From: Mariniflexile maritimum
GTDB taxonomy: Bacteria; Bacteroidota; Bacteroidia; Flavobacteriales; Flavobacteriaceae
Length of the DNA stretch: 64,000 nucleotides
Reading direction: 5' to 3'
Assembly (NCBI RefSeq): GCF_009746565.1
Contig: NZ_WRPN01000005.1
Location: forward strand, 124,001-188,000
Numbering within the stretch: the first letter of the stretch is position 1; the number at the start of each line of letters is the position of its first letter. Below, in pieces: positions 8,808 to 19,144 of this stretch. The notes beneath the pieces were generated by a model that was given only the letters and a program-made list of their open reading frames with translations, was not told the DNA's origin and did not search any database. A program made the position numbers and the translations under genes.

Positions 8808-11800
8808 CTATCGTTTTAAGGTGAAATGTCCTGAATATTGCCTGCCATCTTCTAAAAAGAGCTTGAACCAATAATCATCGGTGGGCATTTTGGCGCCATT
8901 AAATGTGCCGTCCCATCCTTCCGATTTAACCGATAATTGTTTTAATAGCTTACCATAGCGGTCAAAAATATAAATGGTACTATTGGGTTGGAAGGAGGCA
9001 TTTATGCCTTTTATTTGCCAAAAATCGTTATAACCATCTCCATTGGGCGTAAAAAATTTTGCGTGCCCAATTACCGATATATCCAATGTGGCTACCCCGC
9101 AAATGGCATCTTGAACGTAAATGGTATAAAACCCGGGCTTCACGTTTGTAAATAGGGGCTCGGTTTGGTAATTAATAAATGCAGATCCTGCTTCCCTTAG
9201 TGCAAATTCGTAATTTCCCTTTCCTAAATTGGTGGTATTTATGGTTACGCTGTTGTTTTCGGAGAGGTCAACTATGGTAACATCATTTTGTGTAATGGTT
9301 GCTTTTTCCGAAGCTTTTACATCCATTTCTCGGGTTCTTGAACAGCCTGTTCCATCGGTTTTTGTTAAACTAACGGCATATTTTCCAGGCGTTGATACAG
9401 AAAGTGTTTTGTTGTGCGATGGAAGCGGTGAGCCCTCAAAATACCAATTATAAATAAACGATTCTGATGCATTTGCCTCAAAAGGGTCTAGTTCTACGGT
9501 AAATGTTGGGTCGGAGGTGCATACTATTTGAGGCGATGCCACCGTAAAGTTGGGTAACGGATTTACGGTAAGGTTTATGGTTGTTGATGCCGTACAGGTT
9601 GTGTTTAACGGATTTACAACGGTGGCATCAATGGTTTGTGTTGCAGTATGTAGCGGATTGGGCAACGTGGTGCTGTTGGTTATGAAATTTCCTTGTTCAT
9701 CTATATAATTAAAATAAACGGCCATACCGGTTTGCGAACCCAATATGGTGCTTTTAAAGGTGGAAGTATCAAACGGAAAGCGTCCGTCATCATCCACATC
9801 TCCCAAATCGCCATCGCATACGGTTTGGGGCATTACAGGATTTGCGATGGGCTGTTGGTCAATTTTAAAGGTTACCGTGGTTTCGTCATAACAAGCCCCA
9901 TCAGGATCGAATGTGCTGTTATTGGTAACCCGCACGGTCATAATTTGGTTTGTTGTAAGCAGCGGGTTTGGTAAACTGGCGGTATTGATAACAGTGGTGC
10001 CATCGGTATCTAAATAGGTGTAAAGCATGTTAACATTGGCGAGCGACTGACCGTTAAGAATGGTCGTTTCAATGGCTGAAGTATCGAACGCATAAAAACC
10101 ATCGTTGATAACCGAATCGTTATCGCAGGCTATTTGAACAGGAACAGGATTTGCTATGGGCAACGCTTCAACAATTAACAGGTTTTGGAATTCTTGTAAA
10201 CCCAAACAGGTGTTGCCCAAATCGCTTTTAACGCGTACCCAAACACTTTGGGCATGGGGTGAATTCGTGTTTTGGTGATGAGCAATATCTGCGATTGCGT
10301 TGGTTTCCAATTGGGCATCCAACGCGCTTTCATAAAAACTTGCAGTAACTGTAAAGGTTGAGAATATGGTTGTTTCAATATAATTTTTGAGATTGGTAAG
10401 ATTGAAGGTAGAAACGCCATCACGAACGTTGGCACCATCATCACATTGATGAAGCGCTGTTGGGTTATAGGTGCTAAGTGCCGCACTTGAGGGGGAAACT
10501 ACAAGTGTTAACGGTACCACCCTAAAACAGCCATAGGGGTTTTCAGCACGAATCCAAACGGTTTCCGGCACAAAGCCCAAACCATCTTGATAATTTGAAG
10601 GATTTGGTATGGGCGTTCCTAAATTTTCAGCATCAAATTGTGTTAAGAAGTATGAGAATGTTAGATTTTCAACGATGTAATTTGGGTTGATTTCTGCTTT
10701 AATGCTATCCAATTCTAAGTTGAAAAACGCTTGTCCGTCGTTTGAAGCATCGTCGCATTGCGAATAGTTTCCGGGAACATTGGCAGAAGGCAACGCATGA
10801 ACCGTGAGCGTGATTGCATTGGTATAGTGCCCACAACTGTTGCCCATAGCATTTAAAAACGCTCTGTATTTATTGGTATTATACGCTAAAGGTGTGTTTG
10901 TAATAGTTAAAAGGGCCGTTTGCGAACCACTGTAAATAGCATTGTCTAATATGGTATTCCAGTTAATGCCATCGGTACTTACTTCCCATTGCACGGTATC
11001 AAAACTGGGCGACACCATTGTAATTGTGGTGGTTGATAGTTCACAGATTTCGGTATCAATAGGTTGGTTGGTTATTGAAATAGGTGCAGAAATCAGGTAA
11101 TTGGCATTGGGGATGCTGTACCCATCAAGAGCATTTGTTACCTTCCCAGCTATGTTGGTGGCTACCGCGTTATCGCCCAATAGGCCGTCGGCATTGGCAT
11201 CAGAGAAACCGGCCTCAACCACATCGCTACATCCATCGCCATCACTGTCTAAATCGATATAACTAAATTGGGTATCGGTATCTAAATCGTTAAGCGTGTA
11301 ACCCATTACATTGCTATCGGGTGCAGTTTCGGCGTTGTCATCCCATCCGTTTGTGCCTATTTTGGTGTTTATATTATCGATAATGCCATCAAAATTGGTG
11401 TCGGGTAAACCGCTTCCCGATTCTTCCAAATCGTAAATGCCATCATTATCGCTATCTAAATCATAAAAATCGTACACACCATCGTTGTCCGAATCTCGTG
11501 GAACCGTTATGTTGTAAATATCATCCCATCCGTTTAAATCGGCATCTGTTCCCGATAAGGGTACTAATTTCCCTTGATTTTCAACAAAATCGGGAATGCC
11601 ATCGTTATCGCTATCCAAATCGAGCGCATCTTCAATACCATCGTTATCGGTATCCAAATTAAAACAGTTTAGTGAAATGTTGCCCGTAAATGTGGAAGAA
11701 TTTGTAATGCTGGACGATCTATGAATAAAGGAAAAACCTTCTACCTGGTTTGCCAAAAACTGAAAAGGCCTAGGGCCGTTTGGGGTTGGGTTTAATTTGA

Positions 11801-13922
11801 AATGAATCTCGGAGCCGGAAATTTGTGTGATACCTGTTTCAAAAACGCCATCAAAATTGGAATCTACCAACAGACGATTGTCCGGGTCTATCAATGTGAT
11901 GTTTTTGTTGGCAGGTGCAATTTTAGCAATGAAATAAGCATCAGCATTGATGCTGTTGGTAACGCCCGAAGCTTCGGTAAACGTTACATGTACGGGTTGT
12001 GTAAACACTAGGCTGTAATTGCTCTCTGCACTGGCATCTGGTTGTACGGTACTGGTAAAATTGCCTTGGGAAGTTCCTGTGAAGGTGTTGGTGGCATTGC
12101 CCGAACTATTATTCTGGACAAAAGTTGCCGATGGTATGGTGGTGTTTATGGAAGCATCTTGAAAAACCAATTGTGGTGAAGCAACGTTGTCCATAGCAAT
12201 AGTAACATCGCCTTTTGATTCGGTGCAATTTAAAATGCCATCGTTATCATTGTCCACATCCAAATTATCAATAATGCCGTCGTTGTCAATATCATCCGGA
12301 CAAATACTGATGGGTACTTCAACCGATTCTAATTTTTCGCCCGTACAGGCAATAACACCGATAAGTTTGTATTTACCCGGAAGTGTTGGCGATATGTTAT
12401 CGGCTGAAATCATTAAATCAACATAACCGCTTCCATCATCAAACAACCATTGAAAACTATCAAAATTTTGGGCGTTGGCAGCTTCCAGTTTAAGGTTGTT
12501 GCCTATGCAGTTTCCTTTGGCGGTAAATTGTGCATTAAAATTAATTTCTGGTGCCGTAGGGAATCCGGAATAGAAACTTCCGGAGGTGGCAGCACCGTTA
12601 AAATTGAAATAGGCACAATACAGCTCGTCGGTACTTTGTACGGAAACGTTTCCTGTTAAATTCAATACTTTATAGGTTACATAATCGGGTTTGCCGCTCA
12701 CGGTATTGGGACCACTTGTTGAAAAATTTGAGAGCGGTAAATTATTGATGGTAATGGTGGCAGTAGCTTTTGTAACAATGGAAATGCCTCCTGTATAAAC
12801 CAAATTGCCAATGTTGGTAATGTTGGCAATATTGTCCAGATTTCCACGGGTTTCGCAGCTTAAGGGCGGTACAAAAAACATGCCTTGGTTGGCTTCGCTG
12901 TTTGTTGCGCCAACCCCTTGATACGCAAATACAGGTTGCGAGGTTTGTACATACATATTGCCGGCACTGGTATATTGGTTTCCTTCTATTAAATAATACT
13001 TGCCCGCATTGATGGTGCTAATTACAGGGCCTCCATTAATGCGAATGGTGGTGTTGTCGGTATGGGCCACAAGCAACACGTTTTCCCAGCCATCATTACC
13101 GCCACCCCTTACAAAAATATATTCTGTTCCAACTTTTGATGCATCTACAATTTGGTCGATACCGTAATCACGTGCTGTACCATTATGGAAACTTCCATTG
13201 GCAGAGCCACAGTTTACCACGATGGGCTTATCGGATGTTACCAAACAACCAATAAGTCCGTCGCGGTTGGCAATGCTTTTTAAACTGTTGGTGGCCAATA
13301 CATAGGTTTCTCCTTTGTTCAAAGTGGTAACCACAGGAATGGGACCCCCATAGTTTTCAATGATAAGACCGGTTGGCAAATTGGAAAAGGTAACTCGGGT
13401 ATTGTCTTCACTGGCCATTACCGAAACAAAATTCAAATAATTATCCTGCGGATTTTCATTGGTGTAACTACCCACCCTAAAGGTTGTGCCCAAAGCGGCC
13501 ACTCCTTTACTAACCAACGCGCCTGCCTGCGAACCGGCATTGATGCGCACCGAAACATATACCACATCTTGCGCCTCAATGATGAATCCTTTGTTGTTGA
13601 AAATGGCACTGCTTACGTTGGCATTAACGAACAACTGCGAGTTTCTGTCGTCACCAATTTTATAAACAAAGGGCGTGTTTTTTGAAACAGTGCCCAAAAT
13701 ATAACCGGCTGCAGAGACACCAATAGGTTTTATGGTGAAATTGACGTTTGCATTATTGGGTGTTGAAATATAAATATAATGATCTTGTGGTGCCGATGAC
13801 CCCGTTCCCGATTCGGTTAATGGTGGAATGTAATGGGTTTTACTCAGTTGGCAAAAACCTAAACAGGTTGAAAAAAGGATTGCTATTAATAAAACCCTTT
13901 TGTAAAGATTTGGAGTGCCCAT
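8808..13922 (-). CDS. Giant T9SS type B protein with IgGFc-binding-like, TSP3 and Cys-Asp repeats
   Basis: This 1704-residue protein has a signal peptide ending near FCQ. Residues about 30-440 resemble the IgGFc-binding N-terminal domain (repeated beta units; ANQGMFFVPPLSC near its end). Thrombospondin type 3-like Asp-rich segments (DxDNDG runs) occur near 545, 757-835 and 895 and should bind calcium. Four Cys-Asp repeats follow (CDDASNDG near 1054, CDDG near 1157, CDND near 1266, CDGD near 1371), then an Ig-like segment. A type B sorting domain (about 1620-1704; FFTPNGDGYND, IFDRYGKLLK, DDYWF, HFTLKR end) closes the protein. It is probably a calcium-stabilised cell-surface adhesin; the ligand is unknown. 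Confidence 0.87.
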   Translation of the reverse strand: MGTPNLYKRVLLIAILFSTCLGFCQLSKTHYIPPLTESGTGSSAPQDHYIYISTPNNANVNFTIKPIGVSAAGYILGTVSKNTPFVYKIGDDRNSQLFVNANVSSAIFNNKGFIIEAQDVVYVSVRINAGSQAGALVSKGVAALGTTFRVGSYTNENPQDNYLNFVSVMASEDNTRVTFSNLPTGLIIENYGGPIPVVTTLNKGETYVLATNSLKSIANRDGLIGCLVTSDKPIVVNCGSANGSFHNGTARDYGIDQIVDASKVGTEYIFVRGGGNDGWENVLLVAHTDNTTIRINGGPVISTINAGKYYLIEGNQYTSAGNMYVQTSQPVFAYQGVGATNSEANQGMFFVPPLSCETRGNLDNIANITNIGNLVYTGGISIVTKATATITINNLPLSNFSTSGPNTVSGKPDYVTYKVLNLTGNVSVQSTDELYCAYFNFNGAATSGSFYSGFPTAPEINFNAQFTAKGNCIGNNLKLEAANAQNFDSFQWLFDDGSGYVDLMISADNISPTLPGKYKLIGVIACTGEKLESVEVPISICPDDIDNDGIIDNLDVDNDNDGILNCTESKGDVTIAMDNVASPQLVFQDASINTTIPSATFVQNNSSGNATNTFTGTSQGNFTSTVQPDASAESNYSLVFTQPVHVTFTEASGVTNSINADAYFIAKIAPANKNITLIDPDNRLLVDSNFDGVFETGITQISGSEIHFKLNPTPNGPRPFQFLANQVEGFSFIHRSSSITNSSTFTGNISLNCFNLDTDNDGIEDALDLDSDNDGIPDFVENQGKLVPLSGTDADLNGWDDIYNITVPRDSDNDGVYDFYDLDSDNDGIYDLEESGSGLPDTNFDGIIDNINTKIGTNGWDDNAETAPDSNVMGYTLNDLDTDTQFSYIDLDSDGDGCSDVVEAGFSDANADGLLGDNAVATNIAGKVTNALDGYSIPNANYLISAPISITNQPIDTEICELSTTTITMVSPSFDTVQWEVSTDGINWNTILDNAIYSGSQTALLTITNTPLAYNTNKYRAFLNAMGNSCGHYTNAITLTVHALPSANVPGNYSQCDDASNDGQAFFNLELDSIKAEINPNYIVENLTFSYFLTQFDAENLGTPIPNPSNYQDGLGFVPETVWIRAENPYGCFRVVPLTLVVSPSSAALSTYNPTALHQCDDGANVRDGVSTFNLTNLKNYIETTIFSTFTVTASFYESALDAQLETNAIADIAHHQNTNSPHAQSVWVRVKSDLGNTCLGLQEFQNLLIVEALPIANPVPVQIACDNDSVINDGFYAFDTSAIETTILNGQSLANVNMLYTYLDTDGTTVINTASLPNPLLTTNQIMTVRVTNNSTFDPDGACYDETTVTFKIDQQPIANPVMPQTVCDGDLGDVDDDGRFPFDTSTFKSTILGSQTGMAVYFNYIDEQGNFITNSTTLPNPLHTATQTIDATVVNPLNTTCTASTTINLTVNPLPNFTVASPQIVCTSDPTFTVELDPFEANASESFIYNWYFEGSPLPSHNKTLSVSTPGKYAVSLTKTDGTGCSRTREMDVKASEKATITQNDVTIVDLSENNSVTINTTNLGKGNYEFALREAGSAFINYQTEPLFTNVKPGFYTIYVQDAICGVATLDISVIGHAKFFTPNGDGYNDFWQIKGINASFQPNSTIYIFDRYGKLLKQLSVKSEGWDGTFNGAKMPTDDYWFKLFLEDGRQYSGHFTLKR

Positions 13923-14108
13923 GTATTGTTTAAGGTTGATTCGTTAGTTGGCCTGTTTTAGCGTGAATGATACACTAAATTAAAGCATTTAATTAATCTT
14001 AGACAGAAAAAATATAAGAAGGTTTATTCTTTTAGATAAAAAGAACAAAAAAACCAATGAAGAGTATCACAGCCAAACGAATAAGGGAAATACACTCGTT
14101 AACCATCA

Positions 14109-17100
14109 TTATCTTTTTAAGGCAAAGTGTCCTTTTACATCAAAAGATTGGTTGTTTTGTTTTACTTTGGCAACAAACCAGTAATCATCAGCGGGCATGT
14201 TTTCACCATTAAAAGTGCCGTCCCAACCTAAAATGGTATCGGGTAAAGCTTTTAGTAATTTTCCATAACGATTATAAATATAGACTACCGTTCCGGGAAG
14301 TTTTTCTATGCCTACAATGTGCCAGGTATCGTTAAAACTATCATTGTTTGGAGTGAAAAATTTGGGAATATCAATAACCACAACTTCGGTGGCAACATCC
14401 GTACAACCATTTAAGTCCCTTACGGTTACGGTATGCACGCCGTAGGTCACATTTTCAAACACATTGGAGGTTTGTGGCGCGCCATCATCTAAAATAAAAA
14501 CGTAATTACCTATACCGCTAATGTTCACCGTAATGCTATTGGGGTCGGCAAAATCTACGGTGCTCGTTAGGTTTATGGTGGCTTCTTCCGACTCAATTAC
14601 TGAAAATGTTTTGGTGAATTGGCAATTGTTGGGGGTTGTTACGGTAACCGAATACATGCCCAAATCGGTGGGGCCTAATTGAATTTCAGAAGCGGTTGAA
14701 TTATTTACCGCGGCATTTACCGTAGTTGACCATACATAGGTGTCGCCAGCATTTCCAGTAGAAGCATCGATAATTAAGGGCAAATCGTTTAAACAAAGTG
14801 GCACAACATCGTTTATAGGAATAATAGGAAGCGGGTTAACGATGGTTTTAAATTGCGTAATATCATAACATTGGGTACTATTGTTTGTTAACCGCGCATA
14901 AATAATTTCATTGTTAATGGCGGCATGCAAATTGCCTAACGGGTTCGTGCCTGTTTCGGCATTTGTGGCATCGTTATAATAGCTAACCGTAAATAAATTA
15001 GGGTTTTGTGTGCCTAAAATGGCACTTGTAGATCCAGACAGGTTAAATTCAAAAAAGCCATCAAAATCATCATCACAGGATACCAAATCGGGTGGGGTAT
15101 TGGCAATAGGGGTTGGGTTTATCTGCAAATTGAAAGCACCAACCATATAACATCCAGTTGTTGGGTTGCTTACCCTAGCATAAATTGTATGGTTGCTAGC
15201 GGTGTAATTATATGTTGTGTTTAATGGTGCCGTATTGGTGCTGGCATCGCTCAAGCTGTTGTGGTACGAGATGTTTACCGCTGTTGGATTGGTAACAAGC
15301 ATCGGGTTTACTAACAATAAATTGTAAGTATTGGTACTGTTGTCGCATATTGCTACGGTACCAACGGTATTGATAGCTGGTGGTAAATTTACAATAAGCT
15401 CTAACGGAATAACGCTATAACAGCCCGTAAGCGTGTTGGCCACTTTTATATAAACGGTTTTTGAACGTGACGCATAAGTTGTGGGCGTTGTTATGGCTTT
15501 TGAATTGTCCAACCCATCGTTTGGGTTAATATCGCTTTGGTTTTCAAAATAATGGGTTGTAAAAATTCGTGGATTTCTTTCTTGAATGTCAAAATCGGCC
15601 AATTCTAAATTAAATGGTGCAATGCCATCATAATCAACATCACAAACCGTTAAAGGTGCTTTTACTGGTGTTATTATAGGAGCTGCAAAAATATTAATAT
15701 TTATTTCTTCAATCACCGAACAGAACGAATCGCCGCTTTCAATCCTAATATAAAGCGTTTGCGGATTTCGTATATTGGTATATTGATTTGGTATAGCGCC
15801 CGTATTGTTTTCGGCCTGTGTACGGGTTTCATGAAAGGATATGTTTAAATTATCGGTGGAACCTTGCTTGATTTCGTTTCTTTTGTCGTCTAAATTGAAT
15901 GTGCTCTTTCCATCATTACTGGCATCATCACACGCTGAAAAATCGGTATAATTTCTGTTATAAACAGGATCGGGCGACACTTGTAGGATGAACGACGAGG
16001 TGCCAAAGCAACTAGGGTCGGTGCTGTTTTCAACCTTAACATAAATGGTTTCCCGCGGCAAGGTGTTGTTGTAAATAGCATTTTTGTTGATGGGTTGGGT
16101 AAGTGCAGCATCCTTAAAATAATACACAACCTTTCCTGTTTGGCCATTCAATATTTCGGCATCTTTATCCGACAATAAAAAATCGGCCCTGGTACCGCCA
16201 TTATTTACGCATATTTGAAAATTGCTAATTGCAGTAAAAACCGGTAGGGTGTTAACCACCACTTCCAAAGGTTCGATGGCAAAACAACCCGTGGGCGATA
16301 GCGCGTCCTGCACCCGTATGTAAAGGGTTTGGGTATTTGAATTGTAGTTTGCCAAATCGGTTGTGGGAATCGGGTTGGCTCCTGAATTGGCATCGTTTAA
16401 ATTGGTATGGACACTTAGGTTCAAATTGGCCCTATTGGCTACGGTTTCATCCATTTTGTTGTTAAGGTTGATTATGGAAAAACCATCGGGATTGCCATCA
16501 AAATCATCGCAAATAGTTATGGGCGTGGGCGTTGTTGTGGTTGGCGCTACCAACACTTCAATTTGAAATGAATTGATGGTGTAACAGCCAGAAGCGGTAT
16601 TTTGGATGCGCGCAAAAAATGTTTGTGTACCCGACGATGGGTAAAATGGCGGATATTCGTTGGTGCCATCTTCCGCGTCTTGTGCGGATGGAAAGTATGA
16701 GACTATAAAATCGGTGTTGCCATTGGTAAGATCATCATCCAGTGAATGTAAATCGATAGCCATAGTGCCATCATCGTCTGTATCGCAATAGGGTAGCGGG
16801 CTTGTGGCTTTAAATACAATAATAGGGTTTACCAAAAGCGTAATCTCTTCAAATTCTGAACAGCCTGTTGCGGTATTTTCTATGTTTATATACAATGTTT
16901 TCGGACTTACCGCAACGTATGGCACATTTTTGGGAATGGGGGCTGTATTGGTGTTCCGGTCGTTTTCGGTTTCATAAAAAGTAACGTTAATAGGAAAAGG
17001 CAAATTATTAACAATATGGCCTTCAACCGTATTCAAATTAAAATTTTCGGTATCGGTATCATCATCATTGGTATCACATAACGCAAAATCGCCTGTATCT

Positions 17101-19016
17101 GTACCTGTTAATAAAATGTTGGTATGAATTTCTAACGGTACAATAGAAGCGCACAGGGTGGTGTTATCCTGAACCCTTACATACAGTGTTTGTTCTTCAA
17201 TGGTTGTGTTTTGATAGTTTGCCGGATTAGTGATGGGGTTTGTTCCTGTTTGGGCATCGGCATAACTTTCATGGAACGTAGTGGTAACGTTTGTTAAGCC
17301 GTTTTCAATATCTGTGATAACTTGCCGTAAATCAAAATTGGCAAACCCATCGTGGTCTGGATCGCAGGCATCCAAGTAGCGGGTGTCCCTAACTACAATG
17401 GGGCTTATTGTAATGTTAACGGCCAAAGTGGTTGTATTCACGCAACCTGTTTGCGAATTTACCACCCGCGCATAAACGGTACTGGTTGGTGTTGCCGCAT
17501 TGATATAGGGCGATGTTATGGGATTGATGCCCGCATCGGCATCGATTGCCGTATAATGATATGAAACCACTAAATTAGACTGTCCGTTTGTTATTTCAGT
17601 ATCTTTTTCTGTTAAATCCACAACAGCAAAACCATCTGGCGAGTCGTCGGTATCGCAAATCTCCAACGGACTTGGATTCGCGATATTTGGAAGTGGGTTT
17701 ACAATAAGGTTAAAGATTGTATAGGCAAAACAATTGCTATCGGCGTCATCTATCCGCACGTATATGGGTTGCGGACTACCGGTATTTGGGATTGGAGCGG
17801 TTATCTCGTTGGAATTGTTACGGGCTTCAGCTTCAGAATAATGGTAGCTAAAGGTAAAATTGGAAAACGGAATATTGGCAACAAGTTCTGCATTTTTTGT
17901 TGAAAGGTCAAACACTTGAATTCCAGTACCATTAACATCGCATAATTCATAATTTGTAATAGGTGCAATGGGTTCTTCGGTGTTAAGGGTAACAACAATT
18001 TCGTCCTCTTCCACACAACTGGCACTGTTTAGTGGCACAGTAACCTCTACGCGATAGGTGCCGTTTTGAATGACATTGAGGGTTGCATTGTTTTGACCGG
18101 GAATGGGGGTGGTACTGTTGTTAAAAAACCACTGATAAATGGCCAAAGGGTTTTGTATATCGGCGTTTAAAAGAGCACTACTGGCACAGGTTGTTATGTC
18201 GTCGCCCAAATCTAAAATCTTAAAACTGTTGCCTTCAATAAACACAGCAGAATCCGATTGAAAATCACTTTGGTCGGCAATAATCAATTTAATATGGTAG
18301 GTGGTATAGGGCACAATGGTTGCCGAGGCGGTTAAAACGGTGGTTCTACCATTATAATTGGTGTCGCCCATATTGTAGCCATCAAAGTATTGGGCATTTT
18401 GTGCGAGACACGCTGGGTAAATGGCATCATGTATGGTATTGGTGTTTACGGGTGTTGAGGTTCCGGGCACTAATGCAATATTTTGATAGGGGTTTGAAGA
18501 ACCGGCTTCTTTAATAAGCAAAGCAAAACCGTCGGAATATTGGCAAGGATTGGTGCCAAAATACTCTTCGGAAGCCAATAAGTAATTAAACTGAAGCCTA
18601 TTGGAAATAGACACGATATCAAATTCTATGGAAGTTGCGTTTAAGGTATTGCTGATGCCCAAAGCGGTTTCCAAATCAGGGTCGGTGCCCCAAACCGATG
18701 CACCTTCACTTAACGTGGTGGCAATTGGGTTGTTGCCACCCGAAGCGGCATTTCCGGTACTAAGCATGATGCCATTTTGAAACGGAAAGTTGGAACTGCC
18801 TTTTTCAAAATAGGCATAACTGGGCAAGCCTTGGGAATTTCCATTTACCGATGAGGTAATATTGCTAATTTCCACACAACTATTTTGCACCAAGTTATCT
18901 TCAATCAATTGTTGTAAACCCACCGAACTGTTAACCGTTATCTGTTGCGAAAACATGTAGTTGCCACCCCAAACAAGTAGTGCTGAAACAAGGGCGTTAT
19001 GCAGGTATCTTTTCAC
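14109..19016 (-). CDS. Giant T9SS type B protein with choice-of-anchor L and 11 Cys-Asp repeats
   Basis: This 1635-residue protein has a signal peptide ending MFSQQ. A choice-of-anchor L domain (about 25-265) carries PFQNGIMLSTG and LASEEYFG. Eleven tandem repeats of about 96 residues begin near 357, 452, 550, 645, 744, 835, 935, 1025, 1125, 1222 and 1314. Each opens with a C-D-x-D/N-x-DG-like motif and F-N/D-L, then a TxFY/YHxxxxDA helix and an IYVRVxNxxTGC end. Repeat 7 has lost the acidic motif and repeat 10 is shortened. An Ig-like segment and a type B sorting domain (about 1545-1635, ending HFALKR) follow. The start is GTG. The repeats look like a stalk holding the N-terminal domain away from the cell. 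Confidence 0.88.
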   Translation of the reverse strand: MKRYLHNALVSALLVWGGNYMFSQQITVNSSVGLQQLIEDNLVQNSCVEISNITSSVNGNSQGLPSYAYFEKGSSNFPFQNGIMLSTGNAASGGNNPIATTLSEGASVWGTDPDLETALGISNTLNATSIEFDIVSISNRLQFNYLLASEEYFGTNPCQYSDGFALLIKEAGSSNPYQNIALVPGTSTPVNTNTIHDAIYPACLAQNAQYFDGYNMGDTNYNGRTTVLTASATIVPYTTYHIKLIIADQSDFQSDSAVFIEGNSFKILDLGDDITTCASSALLNADIQNPLAIYQWFFNNSTTPIPGQNNATLNVIQNGTYRVEVTVPLNSASCVEEDEIVVTLNTEEPIAPITNYELCDVNGTGIQVFDLSTKNAELVANIPFSNFTFSYHYSEAEARNNSNEITAPIPNTGSPQPIYVRIDDADSNCFAYTIFNLIVNPLPNIANPSPLEICDTDDSPDGFAVVDLTEKDTEITNGQSNLVVSYHYTAIDADAGINPITSPYINAATPTSTVYARVVNSQTGCVNTTTLAVNITISPIVVRDTRYLDACDPDHDGFANFDLRQVITDIENGLTNVTTTFHESYADAQTGTNPITNPANYQNTTIEEQTLYVRVQDNTTLCASIVPLEIHTNILLTGTDTGDFALCDTNDDDTDTENFNLNTVEGHIVNNLPFPINVTFYETENDRNTNTAPIPKNVPYVAVSPKTLYINIENTATGCSEFEEITLLVNPIIVFKATSPLPYCDTDDDGTMAIDLHSLDDDLTNGNTDFIVSYFPSAQDAEDGTNEYPPFYPSSGTQTFFARIQNTASGCYTINSFQIEVLVAPTTTTPTPITICDDFDGNPDGFSIINLNNKMDETVANRANLNLSVHTNLNDANSGANPIPTTDLANYNSNTQTLYIRVQDALSPTGCFAIEPLEVVVNTLPVFTAISNFQICVNNGGTRADFLLSDKDAEILNGQTGKVVYYFKDAALTQPINKNAIYNNTLPRETIYVKVENSTDPSCFGTSSFILQVSPDPVYNRNYTDFSACDDASNDGKSTFNLDDKRNEIKQGSTDNLNISFHETRTQAENNTGAIPNQYTNIRNPQTLYIRIESGDSFCSVIEEININIFAAPIITPVKAPLTVCDVDYDGIAPFNLELADFDIQERNPRIFTTHYFENQSDINPNDGLDNSKAITTPTTYASRSKTVYIKVANTLTGCYSVIPLELIVNLPPAINTVGTVAICDNSTNTYNLLLVNPMLVTNPTAVNISYHNSLSDASTNTAPLNTTYNYTASNHTIYARVSNPTTGCYMVGAFNLQINPTPIANTPPDLVSCDDDFDGFFEFNLSGSTSAILGTQNPNLFTVSYYNDATNAETGTNPLGNLHAAINNEIIYARLTNNSTQCYDITQFKTIVNPLPIIPINDVVPLCLNDLPLIIDASTGNAGDTYVWSTTVNAAVNNSTASEIQLGPTDLGMYSVTVTTPNNCQFTKTFSVIESEEATINLTSTVDFADPNSITVNISGIGNYVFILDDGAPQTSNVFENVTYGVHTVTVRDLNGCTDVATEVVVIDIPKFFTPNNDSFNDTWHIVGIEKLPGTVVYIYNRYGKLLKALPDTILGWDGTFNGENMPADDYWFVAKVKQNNQSFDVKGHFALKR

Positions 19017-19144
19017 TTGGAGGTTTTTGGGTATAAAATGGGTCTGTCGTTAAACTTGATTTGAGCCGAAAAGTAGATAATTTTTAGATGAAATGCAAAA
19101 TTAATAGGATGAAACGCACTTTTAAGTCGTTTTTAAGCAACGGG

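Noticed and set aside
14109-19016. Repeated short motifs that could be mistaken for a CRISPR array or tandem DNA repeat
   Set aside because: The repeats are protein-level, about 290 bases apart and diverged at DNA level; no identical direct repeats with spacers of constant length.
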